From assembly GCF_014805685.1 (NCBI RefSeq), contig NC_060887.1, forward strand, positions 34,281,963-34,345,962: a stretch of 64,000 bases of DNA, read 5' to 3'. Origin of the DNA: Silurus meridionalis. Its lineage: Eukaryota; Chordata; Actinopteri; Siluriformes; Siluridae. The first letter of the stretch is position 1; each line of letters starts with the position of its first letter. A program made the translations under genes and the position numbers. This document shows positions 1-10,509 of the stretch, piece by piece. The notes beneath the pieces were generated by a model. That model was not told the DNA's origin, did not search any database, and was given only the letters and a program-made list of their open reading frames with translations.

Positions 1-680
1 GTCCATAGAGTTTATTTACAGTGAAGCAAATGGGAAAAGAGTTATGCAGGAGTTAATATTAAACCCAATGACCCATCAGCATAGCGAGTCTTCCAGGCAT
101 AAAAAGCCATCTTTCATATCTGAGAGCCAGACTTCTCTGAAAGTGTTATGCATGAGTGTTTTTAGTACAGTGACTAAGCACGATGAGTCTGAAGAGGGAA
201 GTAGAAAAGCTTGTCTGTGCCTGAATTATACAGGGAAATTCTGGGAATGACCCTGGTATCTGATTACGCTAGATAGAGTCACACAGAAACAGAAACGAAG
301 CACCCAAGCTGGTAAATGACATAATGTTTTTTTTTCTCTCCTGACACTCTTAGCACCTACGTAAGAAACGTTTGCCTGAGAGCGGTATTAACCCTTTAAA
401 GTCTAAAACAGATTATTTGCAATGAAAATAATGAAATTGCTGTATGTGGTGTATTCAATTTAAGTGTCAATATGCAATTATTGATCCGACATCACTCAAG
501 GTCCTAAATCCATTTCCATTTACAATATGTTATTTGGTAGATGATGTAACCAGAGTGACATAATAAATTCATTCTTATCAATAAATACATCCTGATACTG
601 GTTCATTAAGAAACTAATCTGGAATACAATCAATCTAAGTAATCAATTTTTTTAAGAAATGAGAAGTGTCTTGAAGCATG
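1..680. other. Unassigned AT-rich DNA
   Basis: No repeat family, RNA gene or convincing coding sequence was recognised. A 68-codon open frame at 44-250 (+) has no recognisable domain and a length expected by chance. Confidence 0.5.
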
Positions 681-689
681 CCTTTCTCA

Positions 690-905
690 TACCCTGAGTC
701 ATCGAGGGACCAGTCGAGCAGTGCTAGTGGATTGAAAAATCATGTTGCAGTGCAGGGTCAGATAAAAGCTATGAGGTACAGGGGTGCTGGTCTGCTTTTA
801 GCTTTGTAGACAAGCATCAGTGTATTTAATTTGTAACAGGCAGCTATGGGCAGATGCTCTAGATTGTCCCAGGTTTTTTGATCCCGGATGTGAGCAGCCA
901 TTTTA
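690..905. repeat. Dispersed repeat fragment
   Basis: The part at about 787-835 (a TTTTAGCTTTG core followed by CAAGCATCAGT) recurs at about 23687-23732, so this is a repeated sequence. It resembles a teleost dispersed repeat often seen near LINE remains. The family is not assigned and the boundaries are approximate. Confidence 0.45.
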
Positions 906-937
906 TCCACCTCACTATATTCCTTCTAATGCAGCTA

Positions 938-1596
938 CAAACCCATTTAATAAAAAATTGTAAAATGTAAATAAAAAGTGAATGCAATGCATTGAAAAGC
1001 TCAAAAACCCATATTTTACTCGCAATAGAACATCAAATGTTTAAACTAAGGAAATGTACCATGTACCACTGCTGAACGATATATACACGTGTTAGAGCAA
1101 CAAATGTTTCCATCAAGAAAATGTCTTTTAAGCAAGACAATGCTAACTGCATACTGCATCCATTACAATAGCATGACTTTGTAGTAGAAGAGTTCGGGTG
1201 CTGAACTGGACTGCCTGTAGTCTAGACCATTCACCATTTAAAAACATTTGTTGAATCATGAAGCGAAAAATACAACAAAGGACACCCAGAACTGAGTCAA
1301 TAGAATCTTATATCAGACATATATGGGACAACATTCCTCTCCCAAAACTTCAGCAACCGGTCACCAGTTCCCAGATGTATATGAACAGAAGACATGCTGC
1401 TACACAGTGGTAAACATGGTCTTGTCTCATTAAAATCAAAGTGACATTTTGATTAAAATGGTATCTATTCTCATTTTAAGCATGTTATATTTGTTTTACT
1501 GTAAAAAGAATATGGTTTTAGCAAATTTGCAAATCATTGTATTCTGTTTTTATTTACATTTCACACAGTGTCCTAGCTTTTTTGGAATTGGGGTTG
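938..1596 (+). mobile_element. Tc1-like DNA transposon relic
   Basis: The right end reads GGAATTGGGGTTG followed by TA. The left end (TA, then CAAACCCATTTAAT) is a degenerate inverted copy of it. Sub-terminal inverted repeats include ATGTAAATAAAAA near the left end and TTTTTATTTACAT near the right. With TA flanks and a transposase tail inside, this is an IS630/Tc1-superfamily element. At about 0.66 kb it is far shorter than a 1.3-1.6 kb autonomous element, so most of the transposase gene is gone. A second, more degraded member lies at about 22135-22790 in the opposite orientation. Confidence 0.75.
1258..1413 (+). pseudogene. Tc1-like transposase C-terminal remnant
   Basis: This 51-codon open frame begins MKRKIQQRTPRTES and runs through a WDNIPLPKLQQ segment to an ATQW-stop end. 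This is the C-terminal tail of Tc1-like transposases downstream of the catalytic NPIEN(I/L)W motif: a basic KRK-rich stretch, then a W-x-x-IP segment and a final helix. The catalytic Asp-Asp-Glu residues are absent because the upstream part of the gene is missing. The ATG is an internal Met of the original protein and not a true start. It cannot encode an active enzyme. The assignment rests on motif recognition only. Confidence 0.65.
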
Positions 1597-1599
1597 TAG

Positions 1600-3600
1600 A
1601 TTAAATTACCTTCATTGGTGGCAGTTTATTTATGACTTTATCAACACAATTCAGCACATGCTCAAGTTGATGAAATATAACTGGATACATAAATAAGGAT
1701 TTGCTTACTAAAAGTAACCTCAACTTAATATTTTGATGATATTATATCAAAAACATTCACAACCAAAAGTAGGTAAATTAAATGGTGTAACGAATTGACA
1801 AACAATACATACAAAGACATTTTTTAAGTGATGCGATCAGGATATGATCCAGAGTAAAAGTGCTTATTAGTCATTCTGGCAAAAGTTCAAAGCTTCAGAT
1901 TTTGCACATGAAGTAGAAACTCTTAAATGTGCTAAAATTATGAAAGTGCAATAACAACTTGAACCACAAAACGCACTGATTATGACTTAAGTTTGTCCAA
2001 ATTAGCCAAAGAAAAATGATAAAGCATTAGCAAACACCTATGAACAACAGATTTCTTGCTAATCTCTCAGATGACTATTTTAGCTGAATGCTAATAATAT
2101 GCTGTGATTAAATTCGTTTCATTCTTTCTCTCATTTATTTGTTTGCTTACAATGAGATAAAATTACAACGTAATGCTTTCAAAGCAACTTTTAACCCTCA
2201 TGTTATGTATCTTTGTAATATAAGCATAGACATATTTCTTTTAATATGTTAATTATTCGACCTGCAATATAACCCAAGGGTTTTTGTCACAAATACATTC
2301 CTTAGCAAAGCAAGTAAGCTGAGAAAGGTGTACAGATTGTGCAGGGCAGCCCAAGGAAGTCGACACAATAAAATTCTGCAAGAGCATGGCTGGGAAAACT
2401 GGGGTTAACTGGGTTAATAGACCAGTAAGGAGCACACGTTCGTCCGCAGAGCTCAGCGTGGCTCAGAGTGTCTCGGCAGGTGCCACACATTGCTCCATAG
2501 TACAGGAAGTGGCCTCACTCAGAGCTCTGTGTTTGACAGGAGCAAGTGAGAGCAGAGCAGGGCATGGTGTGTACTTTGGGTCGGCTGCAAAAATATGTCA
2601 AGTAGTCTGAAAAGGAGTGCAGTAAAGCGCTCGGAGCATCAAAATGATGAAAGAGTTTAAGCTGGATGCATGGGGTTTGGGGGGCACATAAAAAAAATTA
2701 AACAAGCTCACTTCATTCAAAGTCTTTCAAGGGATTAATTTCAATGCCTGGAAAATGCTGAGGATGAATGTGCTGCTATGAATAAGGGTTACATTTGCAA
2801 AATTAAGGAGGTAGCACTCTTAAAAAAAGTAATTGCCCTGTGAATCATGCAGCGAGCACTTTTTTATCTTAAAAAAAAAAAATCCTCTTAGGCTGATAGA
2901 TGTCCTTCCAGTAGATGTGAACAGTGAGAAAGCTTTTCTATACATTATGACCTCATTAGTCATGGATGCTGGATTACACCCACTCACACTAACCCCGATC
3001 CAATGAGAAAACTGCTCACTGTGGCTATGTGTGCATGTTTCCTGTCAGGTTTTGTTGTGGTTGCTCACACTGTGAGTCACAGACAGTGGTGCCAGCCTGC
3101 TTAGCATAAAGTCTATAGAGCCCAAACCCCCTCCTACAATCAGCAAACCCACCCCCCAACTCCCCCACCACCCCTTTTTTCTCCAGTCTACATGGACCAG
3201 TCCAGGGCCTAATGAAGTCTATGAGATAGTGTATGCTCGTCATGCCCCGCTGCTCCCCTCATCGGCAGAGTGAGAACACGCACTTTCCCTGCATGCCAAT
3301 TAAGTACTTCCTCGTGCGCAGCCACAATTTCCCACCACCAGAAACCACTCGAACCCTCCCGCTGGAAACAAGCCATGCACCTTTCAGATCATTTCGATTT
3401 CGATCTCTGCATCCTGCATGTTCAAACAAATATTGCCAAGCACCGTGATGGTGTACGATCAAATTGTGTGGAAATAACAGGACCACTAGGTTGCTTGTTT
3501 TGTTGTGGTCTGGCTGTTAGACTGCGTTTTTAAGAAAATGATGGCTGTGGACATAAAAATAAATCCAAAAAAACAAATCATTTTGTTAAATTATCAAAAG
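1600..3600. other. Unassigned intergenic or intronic DNA
   Basis: No repeat or gene was recognised. Short overlapping frames on both strands at 2250-2610 and 3025-3533 have no recognisable domains and are treated as chance. A pyrimidine-rich tract lies just downstream at about 3620-3670. Confidence 0.5.
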
Positions 3601-3674
3601 AGTCAAAAAGATCAGATCCTCTTTCTCTCTTTTTCTCTCTCTTTCCCGCTCTCTGGCTCTCTCTCTCTCGTCTG

Positions 3675-3925
3675 ACAGGAATAGTGCAGGATAAAGGGCA
3701 CTTTCATCTGCATTAATATGCCGCTCATGCATGGAGAGAATATTATTCCCTTTTATTTGTGTCAAAGCAGTGGGAGGAACCTGAATGTCTCAGAGCAGCA
3801 GTAGCTCTGAGTTTGGCAGCAGCGCCGTAGCCATCGCCGTCCCTGCATATCTTTACACCGGCGTCTTTCTTGGCTGCGACAGATCTCATAGATTCATCCT
3901 TCAAAAGTGCCCTGAGTTAGCACTT
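3675..3925. other. Low-repeat segment, possible conserved noncoding sequence
   Basis: This stretch after the CT-rich tract has balanced composition, no recognised repeat and AT-rich motifs such as GCATTAATATGC and GAATATTATTCCC. The appearance is that of a vertebrate enhancer-like element, but this is inference from composition only. No reading frame was recognised. Confidence 0.2.
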
Positions 3926-4285
3926 TCTCATCTTTCTCATTTATAATGCACTCTTTGCAATACCGGTGCTTTCCTTTTCTATTATACAAATCAAAAGTAG
4001 CGCTCGTACCTCTTTAATAATAGACGACTTGCCTTCTGGTTGTCCGCATGGTCAGAAAAGTTTCCCGCAATCAATATTTGAAGCTGAACACTTGTCCGTG
4101 TGCTGTGTTTCGGGTTCAATGTGTTAGCACTGTGGAAGGGTTAAATAAATACAAACACTGGAGAAGCAAAAATAGGAACATGTGTTTGTCTTCTGTAAGC
4201 TGAACGAGAAGAAGAAAGAGCGCAGATTGACAAATAGTCTGTCTTCTTTGCTACACAAATCAAATATTTATAGAAATCTGCTGAA

Positions 4286-4723
4286 TTACCATTGGCAGAC
4301 TTTTGGCGGATAAACAAAACAAGATAGCACAGATATGCCCAAAAAAGCTGAGGGCGAGAGAAAAGCAGAGAGAAAAAAAAAGAGCGAAGGATAGACGAAG
4401 GACCAGTGCCAAACGTCAGCCCACAGCCCCCTCCTGGAGTCTGGCAGAGGCCACTGCTTGGACAGCTCTTTCATTCTTCTTTGCTTTATCCCAGAGCTCG
4501 TGCAATTAAGGCCCTGATAAACAGCCTCACAAAACCAGCACTTTAAATAAAGGGGAACAGTACAGCCACTCATAAGCAAATTATGTTTTGGAACTTCGTG
4601 TGGAAGACCAGGCAGAGAAATTACTAATAAGCGGTGGAATTGAAGCATAGAGCTCCCCACTGCAATTTGCCACTGTAGATCTCCTGGAGAGTTACAGCTT
4701 TGTTTAGTCTTGTTTGACAGCAT
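4286..4723 (-). other. 145-codon open frame of doubtful reality
   Basis: This is one of the longest ATG-initiated frames outside the transposon relics. The predicted protein starts MLSNKTKQSCNS and has a hydrophobic Phe/Leu/Ser-rich stretch near the C-terminus that comes from a purine-rich AGAAAAA tract on the plus strand. No domain was recognised and no splice context was seen. It is most likely a chance frame and is listed only because of its length. Confidence 0.1.
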
Positions 4724-4729
4724 TCAGTT

Positions 4730-5300
4730 TGGTAAATTGGATATTCAAGACAAGTTGGAGATTGGATTGGACTGGATTGGATTAAAAGCTCCCTTGTTGA
4801 ATTTCACCAGAAATGGCTAAATGCTAGAAGTGACTGGATCCAGAGACGGACTCCTGCACAAACACATTAGCTGACAGGTCCTGTCAAAGCCCATATGAAT
4901 CTGGAGTCAGGACAGATTCACCCGTGACTCCACCTGCTCTCAGAGATGGATTGATTTTGACATGAAGGGCAAATGCAGATCCTAGAACATTTGCTCTTCG
5001 AAGATTGACGCAAAAAAGTCTTGATATGAAGCAAGCATATTAAATTGACATTGCATACCCTTAAAGTTGCTTGATAACCTTGGTCCAATCAGGAATTAGT
5101 GCTCAAAGAACAGTTCAACTGGAAAGTCATAGTAGATGTGAACTAGATAAGAATTGCAACTGCAAACGTAACACTGTTGATATGTTCCCTGATTTTTCCA
5201 CTGCTAAAAATCAGGCTTGGTCAGAAAACTCAAGTTTCATCGGTCTGGGGGAAGACCTTTAAAATTTTTTTATGTTCTGGTATATAGGATGCAACTTATT
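4730..5300. other. Unassigned DNA upstream of the LINE
   Basis: A short run of imperfect GGATTGGA units lies at about 4755-4785. Nothing else was recognised. The 63-codon frame at 5071-5262 has no known domain, though it may be decayed LINE 5' sequence since a LINE frame begins soon after. Confidence 0.35.
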
Positions 5301-5354
5301 TTTACACAGGACAGCTGGGAATTAGAGTGAATCGGTAAGTATTAATGGTGAATA

Positions 5355-5684
5355 GTGCAAGAATTCTCCAGCTACTGCTCATCGCTAGTGGAGTTTATGA
5401 CTTTAAGATGCAGGCCATTTTATTTACACCGGGAATTCACTACTGCTTTCATTGTTGGAGTGTACATTTCCCCCAGTGTTAATGCTAAGAAGGCACTGTG
5501 TGAACTCTATGGAGCTATTAGCGAACGGCAGAATGCTCACCCCAATGGACTGTTCATTATCGCCGGAGAAGTCAACCATGCAAATCTCAAATCAGTGCTC
5601 CCTAAATTTCATCAGCATGTGGACTTTCCAATGAAAGGGGCAAACAAGCTAGAGCTTGTTTGCACAAGCATCCCCAGTGAGTAA
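5355..5684 (+). pseudogene. LINE endonuclease-domain remnant
   Basis: The 109-codon frame matches the C-terminal half of an exonuclease-endonuclease-phosphatase domain that nicks target DNA during retrotransposition. It contains FIVGVYISPS (residues 33-42), GLFIIAGEVNHANL (65-78) and ANKLELVCTSIPS near the end. In active elements the GLFIIAG segment is followed by an Asp of the conserved GDFN motif. Here that motif reads GEVN, with Glu at residue 72 (codon at 5568), so a core residue is changed. The terminal SDH motif falls beyond the stop in another frame. The N-terminal half was not recognised. It is a dead fragment. Confidence 0.75.
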
Positions 5685-5850
5685 CGTGCAGAGCCCTGCC
5701 CTCACCTTGGCTACTCAGACCTCATCTCTTTTATGCTAATTCCAGCATACATACTGCTCGTCAGATGCTCTAAACCGGTTTTGAAACAGGTGAAACAGGT
5801 AAAAGCAGGAGCTTGCTCTTTAGGGCTGTTTTGAGTGTATTGACTGGGAC

Positions 5851-6129
5851 ATGTTTAGGAAGGCTGCAACCAACGGCAATTCAATCAACTTGGAGGAGCA
5901 CACATCATCAGTGACACGCTACATTGGCAAGTGCATTGATGACATGACCATCTCCAATAACATCAGTACATGCACCAACCAAAAGCCTTGGATAACCTCA
6001 AAGATGTGTGCACTGCTTAAGTCTAGAGACTTCGCCTTTAGAGCAGGGGACAAGACGACCTTAAGAACAGCAAGCGCCAACTGTCCCGAGCCATCAGAGA
6101 GGCAAAGCGCACACACACCTGGACAATAA
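5851..6129 (+). pseudogene. LINE linker-region remnant between endonuclease and RT
   Basis: A 92-codon frame includes [24 protein letters not shown] and [14 protein letters not shown]. This stretch is typical of the region joining endonuclease and reverse transcriptase in CR1/L2/Rex-like LINEs. It lies downstream of the endonuclease remnant in a shifted frame. It goes out of frame near [10 protein letters not shown], where related elements have a basic REAKRAH-type sequence. It has no enzymatic motif of its own. Confidence 0.65.
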
Positions 6130-6149
6130 GGGCACACACGTATGAATTC

Positions 6150-6497
6150 TGTTCACAGACTTTAGTTCAGCATTCAACACAATTAACCCTAACACCTAAT
6201 TGAAAAGCTGAGCTTACTGGGCCTAAACATCTCCCTCTGCAACTTGATCCTGGACTTCTCAACTGGGAGTTCCCTCAGGGCTGTGTGCTCAGTCCACTGC
6301 TGTTTACACTGCTGACTCACAACTGTGTAGCGATGCACAGCTCGAACCACATCGCCAAGTTCGCCGATGACACCACCCTGATGGGTTTCATCAGCAAAAT
6401 GAATGAGGTGTCAGCATACAAAGAGGTGGTGCACCAGTTAACAGGGCCAACAACCTGGCATGTTGACAAAACCAAAGGGATGGTTGTTGACTTTAGG
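6150..6497 (+). pseudogene. LINE reverse-transcriptase remnant (FADD box)
   Basis: From 6285 an open frame reads VLSPLLFTLLTHNC, then SSNHIAKFADDTTLMG, then VDKTKGMVVDFR. This is the core of RT motif B' through the catalytic FADD box (6360-6371), the active-site Asp pair that copies RNA to DNA. Upstream, at about 6150-6180, a DFSSAFNTI-like stretch (motif A) is readable in another frame. A deletion between HQLTG and VDKTK removes the residues normally between them. The frame is cut by element B at 6498, and the remaining residues listed by a simple translation belong to that insert. It is non-functional. Confidence 0.8.
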
Positions 6498-7493
6498 CAG
6501 TGGAGAGAGGTCAGGGATAGCAAAGCCTTCTCTGATGGCCTAAACATTATCAGAAGCACTTAACTACATTTACAACCTAAATTCTAATATTTGTTCCATG
6601 AAATTTGATTAATTTATTCCCAACAGTTTATTCTCTTCATTTCACATAGCATTTCTCTTGGCTGCACTGCTTCCAGTACGTGTATGTTGATGTTAGATTT
6701 TTTGTCCAATCAGATTTCAGCCTCTGAGTACTGCCATGTCAATCTAATCCTCCCACGGCCTTCAATGTGAGTACTGCTGGCCTTTTTATCTTAGTCTCTA
6801 TTATCAGTGGGTCTGTTTCTTTTACCAATCAGATTTCATAGTCACCTTACAGGGCAGCTAGCTGGCCCAGAATAGCGTCAGCATTTTTCTGTCCTCTGAT
6901 TGGTTGGTCAGAGGGAAACTGTTACAGCCAAGTTCGACTGGCAAAACACGTCTGTAGCTCTGCACACATTAATACATCTGAGTTAGACTTTTTTATGCCT
7001 ACGGAGGAGGAGAAATTGATTTGTTTTGGACATATTTAAAAATACATTTTGAAGAAAATCTAGACATTGTGAGGAAGTCGGCCAACCTTGGAGCTAGCTA
7101 GCTTGTCTCAGCCCGGGAAAGGGTTTGTTTGCTACTTCCAGACCAGTGAATACGAGTGGTACCACTGGATTACAGCCTCTGAGGTGCAGTGCAAATTATA
7201 AGTCTGCATCTCTGGTGAGAAGGTTGTATTTTATTTACATTTTCAATGTTTTTGCCATGTTATTAGACAAACATTACTTTTAACCTGCTCCAGATGATGT
7301 AAGTGTTTTGGGGCTTGCTTTAGTAAAATGGTATTCATCCTCCATATGTGAAATGCCTTTCTTTCTCTAATGCCACACGTTGTTATATTGCATTTTTGTA
7401 TAGTATTGATGGTTTCTATAATTGTGATGTGATAGTGGTGGTATTAAGAGGTGGATTAAGTCAGGTAAGTCCTCACTGAAGGCCTAGGTACCA
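6498..7493. mobile_element. Element B copy 1 (unclassified ~1 kb repeat)
   Basis: This sequence is collinear with 59526-60499 and strongly similar over about 965 bp: both begin CAGTGG, and both carry GCCTTCTCTG, GGCTGCACTGCTTCCAGTAC and TCTGATTGGTTGGTCAGAGG. Both copies begin exactly at CAGTGG right after a LINE fragment, which fixes the left boundary. The right boundary is less sure: the copies part near 7463 and 60499, but copy 1 may continue to about 7493. No coding sequence was seen, so it looks non-autonomous. The superfamily is not assigned, and a cut-and-paste DNA transposon is the best guess. Confidence 0.7.
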
Positions 7494-7641
7494 AATGTAC
7501 TGCATTTATGTTGTGTGATGTAGCTCTATGTTGTTTTATGTAGCACCAGGTTTCTCGAGAAAAGTCAAATGTCACTGTGTACTGCATCAGCATTATGTGG
7601 TTGAAATGACAATAATAGCTTCTTGACTTGACTCGACTTGA
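7494..7641 (+). mobile_element. LINE 3' tail
   Basis: The sequence shares a long collinear match with 25770-25908, including GTTGTGTGATGTAGCTCTA, CACTGTGTACTGC and GGTTGAAATGACAATAA, followed by GACTTGACT. In the other copy the same tail follows LINE coding sequence, so this is the 3' untranslated end of the same LINE family. It is probably the far side of the element-B interruption, with the rest of the RT gene deleted. Confidence 0.7.
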
Positions 7642-7735
7642 CTGTTTGGGCATGATTCCTATTTATCTGTCTGGGCTTCCTCCAAGTCATAAGGTTTCCT
7701 ATAATCTTCCACAAAGTCTTCCAAAAATCTCAGAA

Positions 7736-8313
7736 ATGCTAGGTATAAATTTATTTATTTATTTATTTTCATGTTTACACCTGTAAGTCATCTTTTTGAA
7801 GCGTGTAAAGTACCTCCTGCAATTCACGCTGGATCTCCAAAAAACGGTAACCTTCAAGCTGGACCTTCATCTTCGGGAACAGGGTAAAGTCCACAGGAGC
7901 CAAATCTGGCAAGTAGGGTGGGTGCAAATGTGAGAAATGTGTGCAAATTGTTCTCCAACGATCATCATATACATGTTGCCGAATGGTTTCAACATTTTTG
8001 GAGGTTGAATTTGTTTGAGGTTTTTCTGATCTCTCGTCGTCTTTCAGTGATGTTCTTCCACTCTTGAAGCGCGTGTCACTCAAAACACATCGAATCACTT
8101 GTTGCAGCATCGGCGTAAACTTGCAGAATCATGCCAAACATCTCTGGGTTTTGTCCAATTTCACACAGAATTTCACGCTTGCTCTTTGTTCTAACTTGCA
8201 GAACCATGATGAAATCGCAGATGTGGTAATGCACATGGTCAAAATAGAACCAGTTTGCACCATTAGTCTTGAAACTTTAGATACCACCTCGTATGTATTT
8301 ATACCTAAATGCT
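7736..8313 (-). mobile_element. Internally deleted mariner-type transposon
   Basis: The minus strand carries joined N- and C-terminal parts of a mariner transposase. The ends share a short inverted motif (TAGGTATAAAT at the low-coordinate end and its complement ATTTATACCTA at the high end), which suggests the element spans about 578 bp against about 1.3 kb for an intact mariner. A (TTTA)n run lies just inside the low end. The element contains stops and frameshifts, so it is dead. Confidence 0.7.
7775..8225 (-). pseudogene. Mariner transposase remnant with central deletion
   Basis: In reading order, the decayed N-terminal part shows LEQRASVKFCVKL, a helix-turn-helix region typical of mariner. 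It is broken by a stop. The open frame 8110-7775 then continues RFKSGRTSLKDDERSEKP, IRQHVYDDRWRTI, and jumps directly to HPPYLPDLAPVDFTLFP and a tail QEVLYTLQKDDLQV. The second and first catalytic Asp regions are deleted. The final Asp of the DD34D triad, in PDLAPVD, is still present. The clean in-frame join between RRTI-type and PPYSPDLAP-type segments shows a single internal deletion. The family call is firm and activity is impossible. Confidence 0.8.
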
Positions 8314-8325
8314 AAGAAGCTGGGG

Positions 8326-8445
8326 AGGGGGTGGCTCAGTGTTTAAGCCATTGAGAACTGAAAACTGAATCGGAAGGTCATGAGTTTAAATCCCACCACC
8401 AAGCTGCCACTTTACACAAAGACTCTTAACACTTAACTGCTACAC
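8326..8445 (+). repeat. tRNA-derived SINE, type B, copy 1 (fragment)
   Basis: It begins with a GGTGGCTCAGTG box-A-like motif, then GGAAGGTCATGAGTTTAAATCCC resembling a tRNA B box, then CAAGCTGCCACT. The same order is seen at 60964-61143 and, inverted, at 32225-32312, 43925-44080 and 48550-48727. It is truncated after the tRNA-related head. Confidence 0.6.
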
Positions 8446-8449
8446 TGTT

Positions 8450-9050
8450 AATTTGGAAAATAGCTAAAATAAAGATAGTTGATCAGCTTTGCATGAGTTT
8501 TTCAGCTGGGTAGACTAAGAAGAAAAAAAAAGATCTAATTTGTCACATACACTTCACAATGCAATTTTTTTCACATATGCTAGCTTGTTAGGAAGCTGGG
8601 GTGAGACCATGTCACAGTGCCTATGAGGCAGAAAGTGCTAGGGGACCAACAGTGGCAGTTTGGCAGTGCTAAGACTTAAAATCTGGACATTCTGTTCAGT
8701 AACCGACAGCTTTAATTAGGGAACCATCACTGCCCTTTACTGCAAGTAAGAGAACTCTCATTATTATTATTAATTTAATATTTAAAAAACAAATTATGTT
8801 TCCAAATAAAGATCATACATTTTAAAACAAATGTATCACCTAAACCTGATCAGCACATGCTTGTCCACCTGACCAAGATTAATCTGAAAGATCAGACCAG
8901 ATCCATCTTGAATCTGAGCAGGTCGAGTTTGTAAGTAGTGTTCAACCAAACTGTGTCCATTGTCCATGTATACATTCATTGGTTTCTTCAAGATGAACTG
9001 GCAACTCAAAATTGGCACTTAGTGAAAGTGTGTGTTTGCACATGGGTCAT
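8450..9050. other. Unassigned AT-rich DNA
   Basis: No gene or repeat was recognised. The two overlapping short frames around 8836-9135 have no domain. Confidence 0.45.
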
Positions 9051-9054
9051 TCTA

Positions 9055-9165
9055 TTGGACTGTATCTCAGTCGAGGTGTGTGCTGGCCACACACCAATTG
9101 TTCCTGGGATAAGCTCCAGTTCCTCTACACTCTGACCAGGATGAAGCACTTACCAAAGCCAGAAA
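9055..9165 (+). repeat. SINE type C 3'-end fragment
   Basis: TTCCTGGGATAAGCTCCAG, then CTCTACACTCTGACCAGGAT and GAAGCACTTACC match the common fish SINE 3' region (a tCCTGGGATAGGCTCCggat type motif followed by a GACCAGGATAAAG motif). A related fragment is at 40060-40145. Confidence 0.55.
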
Positions 9166-9169
9166 TTAA

Positions 9170-10080
9170 GTAAGTAGGAGGCTGAATTTATAAACCAGAA
9201 CATAATAAAGCTTTGTCAGATGACTAGGCTATTATATGCAAACCCCCATGCAGATTTTCAGATAGTATTTTGCCAACACCAGCACTACAAAAAGCATTAT
9301 GACAGTATTAGGCTATAACAGAAAGATAATAGTGTTTGCATATGGCGTTTGTAGATTGAATAGTGATAATGGTCTGATTGAAATGCTCTATTTGACCGGG
9401 GAAAAATAACTGCTGTGAAAAATAAAGAACTGAAGACAGTGGAGACAGTGGCACCAGGCCAGAAACTCCAAGCTCAAGGACTCTCCACTCAGCCCAAAAA
9501 TAAGCCGAATTAGTCAGACTGGCAGGCGTTCCTGACACCCACTGAGAGTGTGAATATGACTTCAGTTAGGTGCGAAAAGAAAAGCACTGGAAGGAACTGA
9601 GAGAAAGTTACAAGCAAAAGTTCTTTATTCCTCTCTTAGAAAATAAATGTACCCGATAATGACTGGAGGAGAAAAAAAAAACGCCTTTACATGTATTTAT
9701 TTATTAGATTTTTTTTTATATCCTCTTCCGTAGAGATGGAGAGCTTCGGGTGGCTTTAATGACAGTAGGCCTCATTGATGTGAATGCTTTTGTCCATGCT
9801 TTGAGTGCTCTTACTTTGCCTAATGCTCTTTACTCTCCGAGAGCTTTTCGCTGATGGCTTTGGAATTGATTAATAAGAGTTTTATCCGTTCTTCACTGAG
9901 AATCACAGTCAAAAACTCTGACGCAATTCAAACGGGGCAGTAACTGTATTGTTTTGATTTGTTGACATTTATCCTCCATAGAACAGGGCGGTTATTTTTT
10001 ATACACAGAAAAATTACTTTGATTTAACACCGTGTTACATACAGTATTATTTCCAGACTGATGCTTTTACTTTATAGTAA
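9170..10080. other. Unassigned DNA
   Basis: No repeat or gene was recognised. A T-rich run is at 9708-9720. The 76-codon minus frame at 9308-9538 has no known domain. Confidence 0.45.
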
Positions 10081-10089
10081 AGTACAGTA

Positions 10090-10504
10090 CACTATATTGG
10101 CAAAAGCTTGCAGACAACTGGTCATAAGTATGGTATGTTCTTTTTGAGCATTACATTCCACATTTAGTCCCAACTTGCTTGCTCTTCTGGGAAGATGTTC
10201 CACCACATTTTGGAATGTGCTTGTGGACATTTGTGTTAATAAGCCACAAAAGTGTTAATAAAGTCAAGTACTGATGTAATGAGGAGGCCTGAGGTGCAGT
10301 CAGTGTTCACATTCATCCCAAAGGTGTTCAGTAGGGGTGAGGTCAGAGCTCTATAGCAGGGCACTTAATATCTTCCTCTCCAAAGCATGTAAACCAGATC
10401 TCCATGGAGCTCACATAGAACAGGTTTGGGTTTCCGAATTCAAATGAACGCAAAATTATATTATAGATAAGGTCAAGTGTCCTAAAACCTTTGTCCATAT
10501 AGTG
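10090..10504 (-). mobile_element. Tc1-like non-autonomous relic, family T2, copy 1
   Basis: It is flanked by TA (10088-10089 and 10505-10506), starts CACTATATTGGCAAAAG and ends CCTTTGTCCATATAGTG, which are inverted copies of each other. The interior, with TCTTCTGGGAAGATGTTCCA and GAGGTCAGAGCTCTATAGCAGG, is shared with 30318-31024, 36110-36813 and, inverted, 39303-39732. It carries decayed antisense transposase sequence and no open frame. Confidence 0.75.
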
Positions 10505-10509
10505 TATAT

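Larger units (their letters stand above)
5355..6497 (+). mobile_element. Decayed non-LTR retrotransposon (LINE), 5' portion
   Basis: Three successive open pieces in different frames read like a single fish LINE polyprotein: an endonuclease part (5355-5684), a linker (5851-6129) and reverse-transcriptase pieces (about 6150-6497). The RT part includes VLSPLLFTLL and FADDTTL (FADD at 6360-6371). Frameshifts and stops separate the parts, and the RT fingers and palm before 6150 are deleted. It is interrupted at 6498 by element B. The matching LINE 3' end is at 7494-7641, and a second 3' end of apparently the same family is at 25072-25908. The CR1/L2/Rex group is likely, but the exact clade cannot be assigned by eye. 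Confidence 0.8.

Noticed and set aside
4286..4723. Small membrane protein gene (145 codons, minus)
   Set aside because: The hydrophobic tail is the antisense of a purine-rich tract and no domain was recognised.
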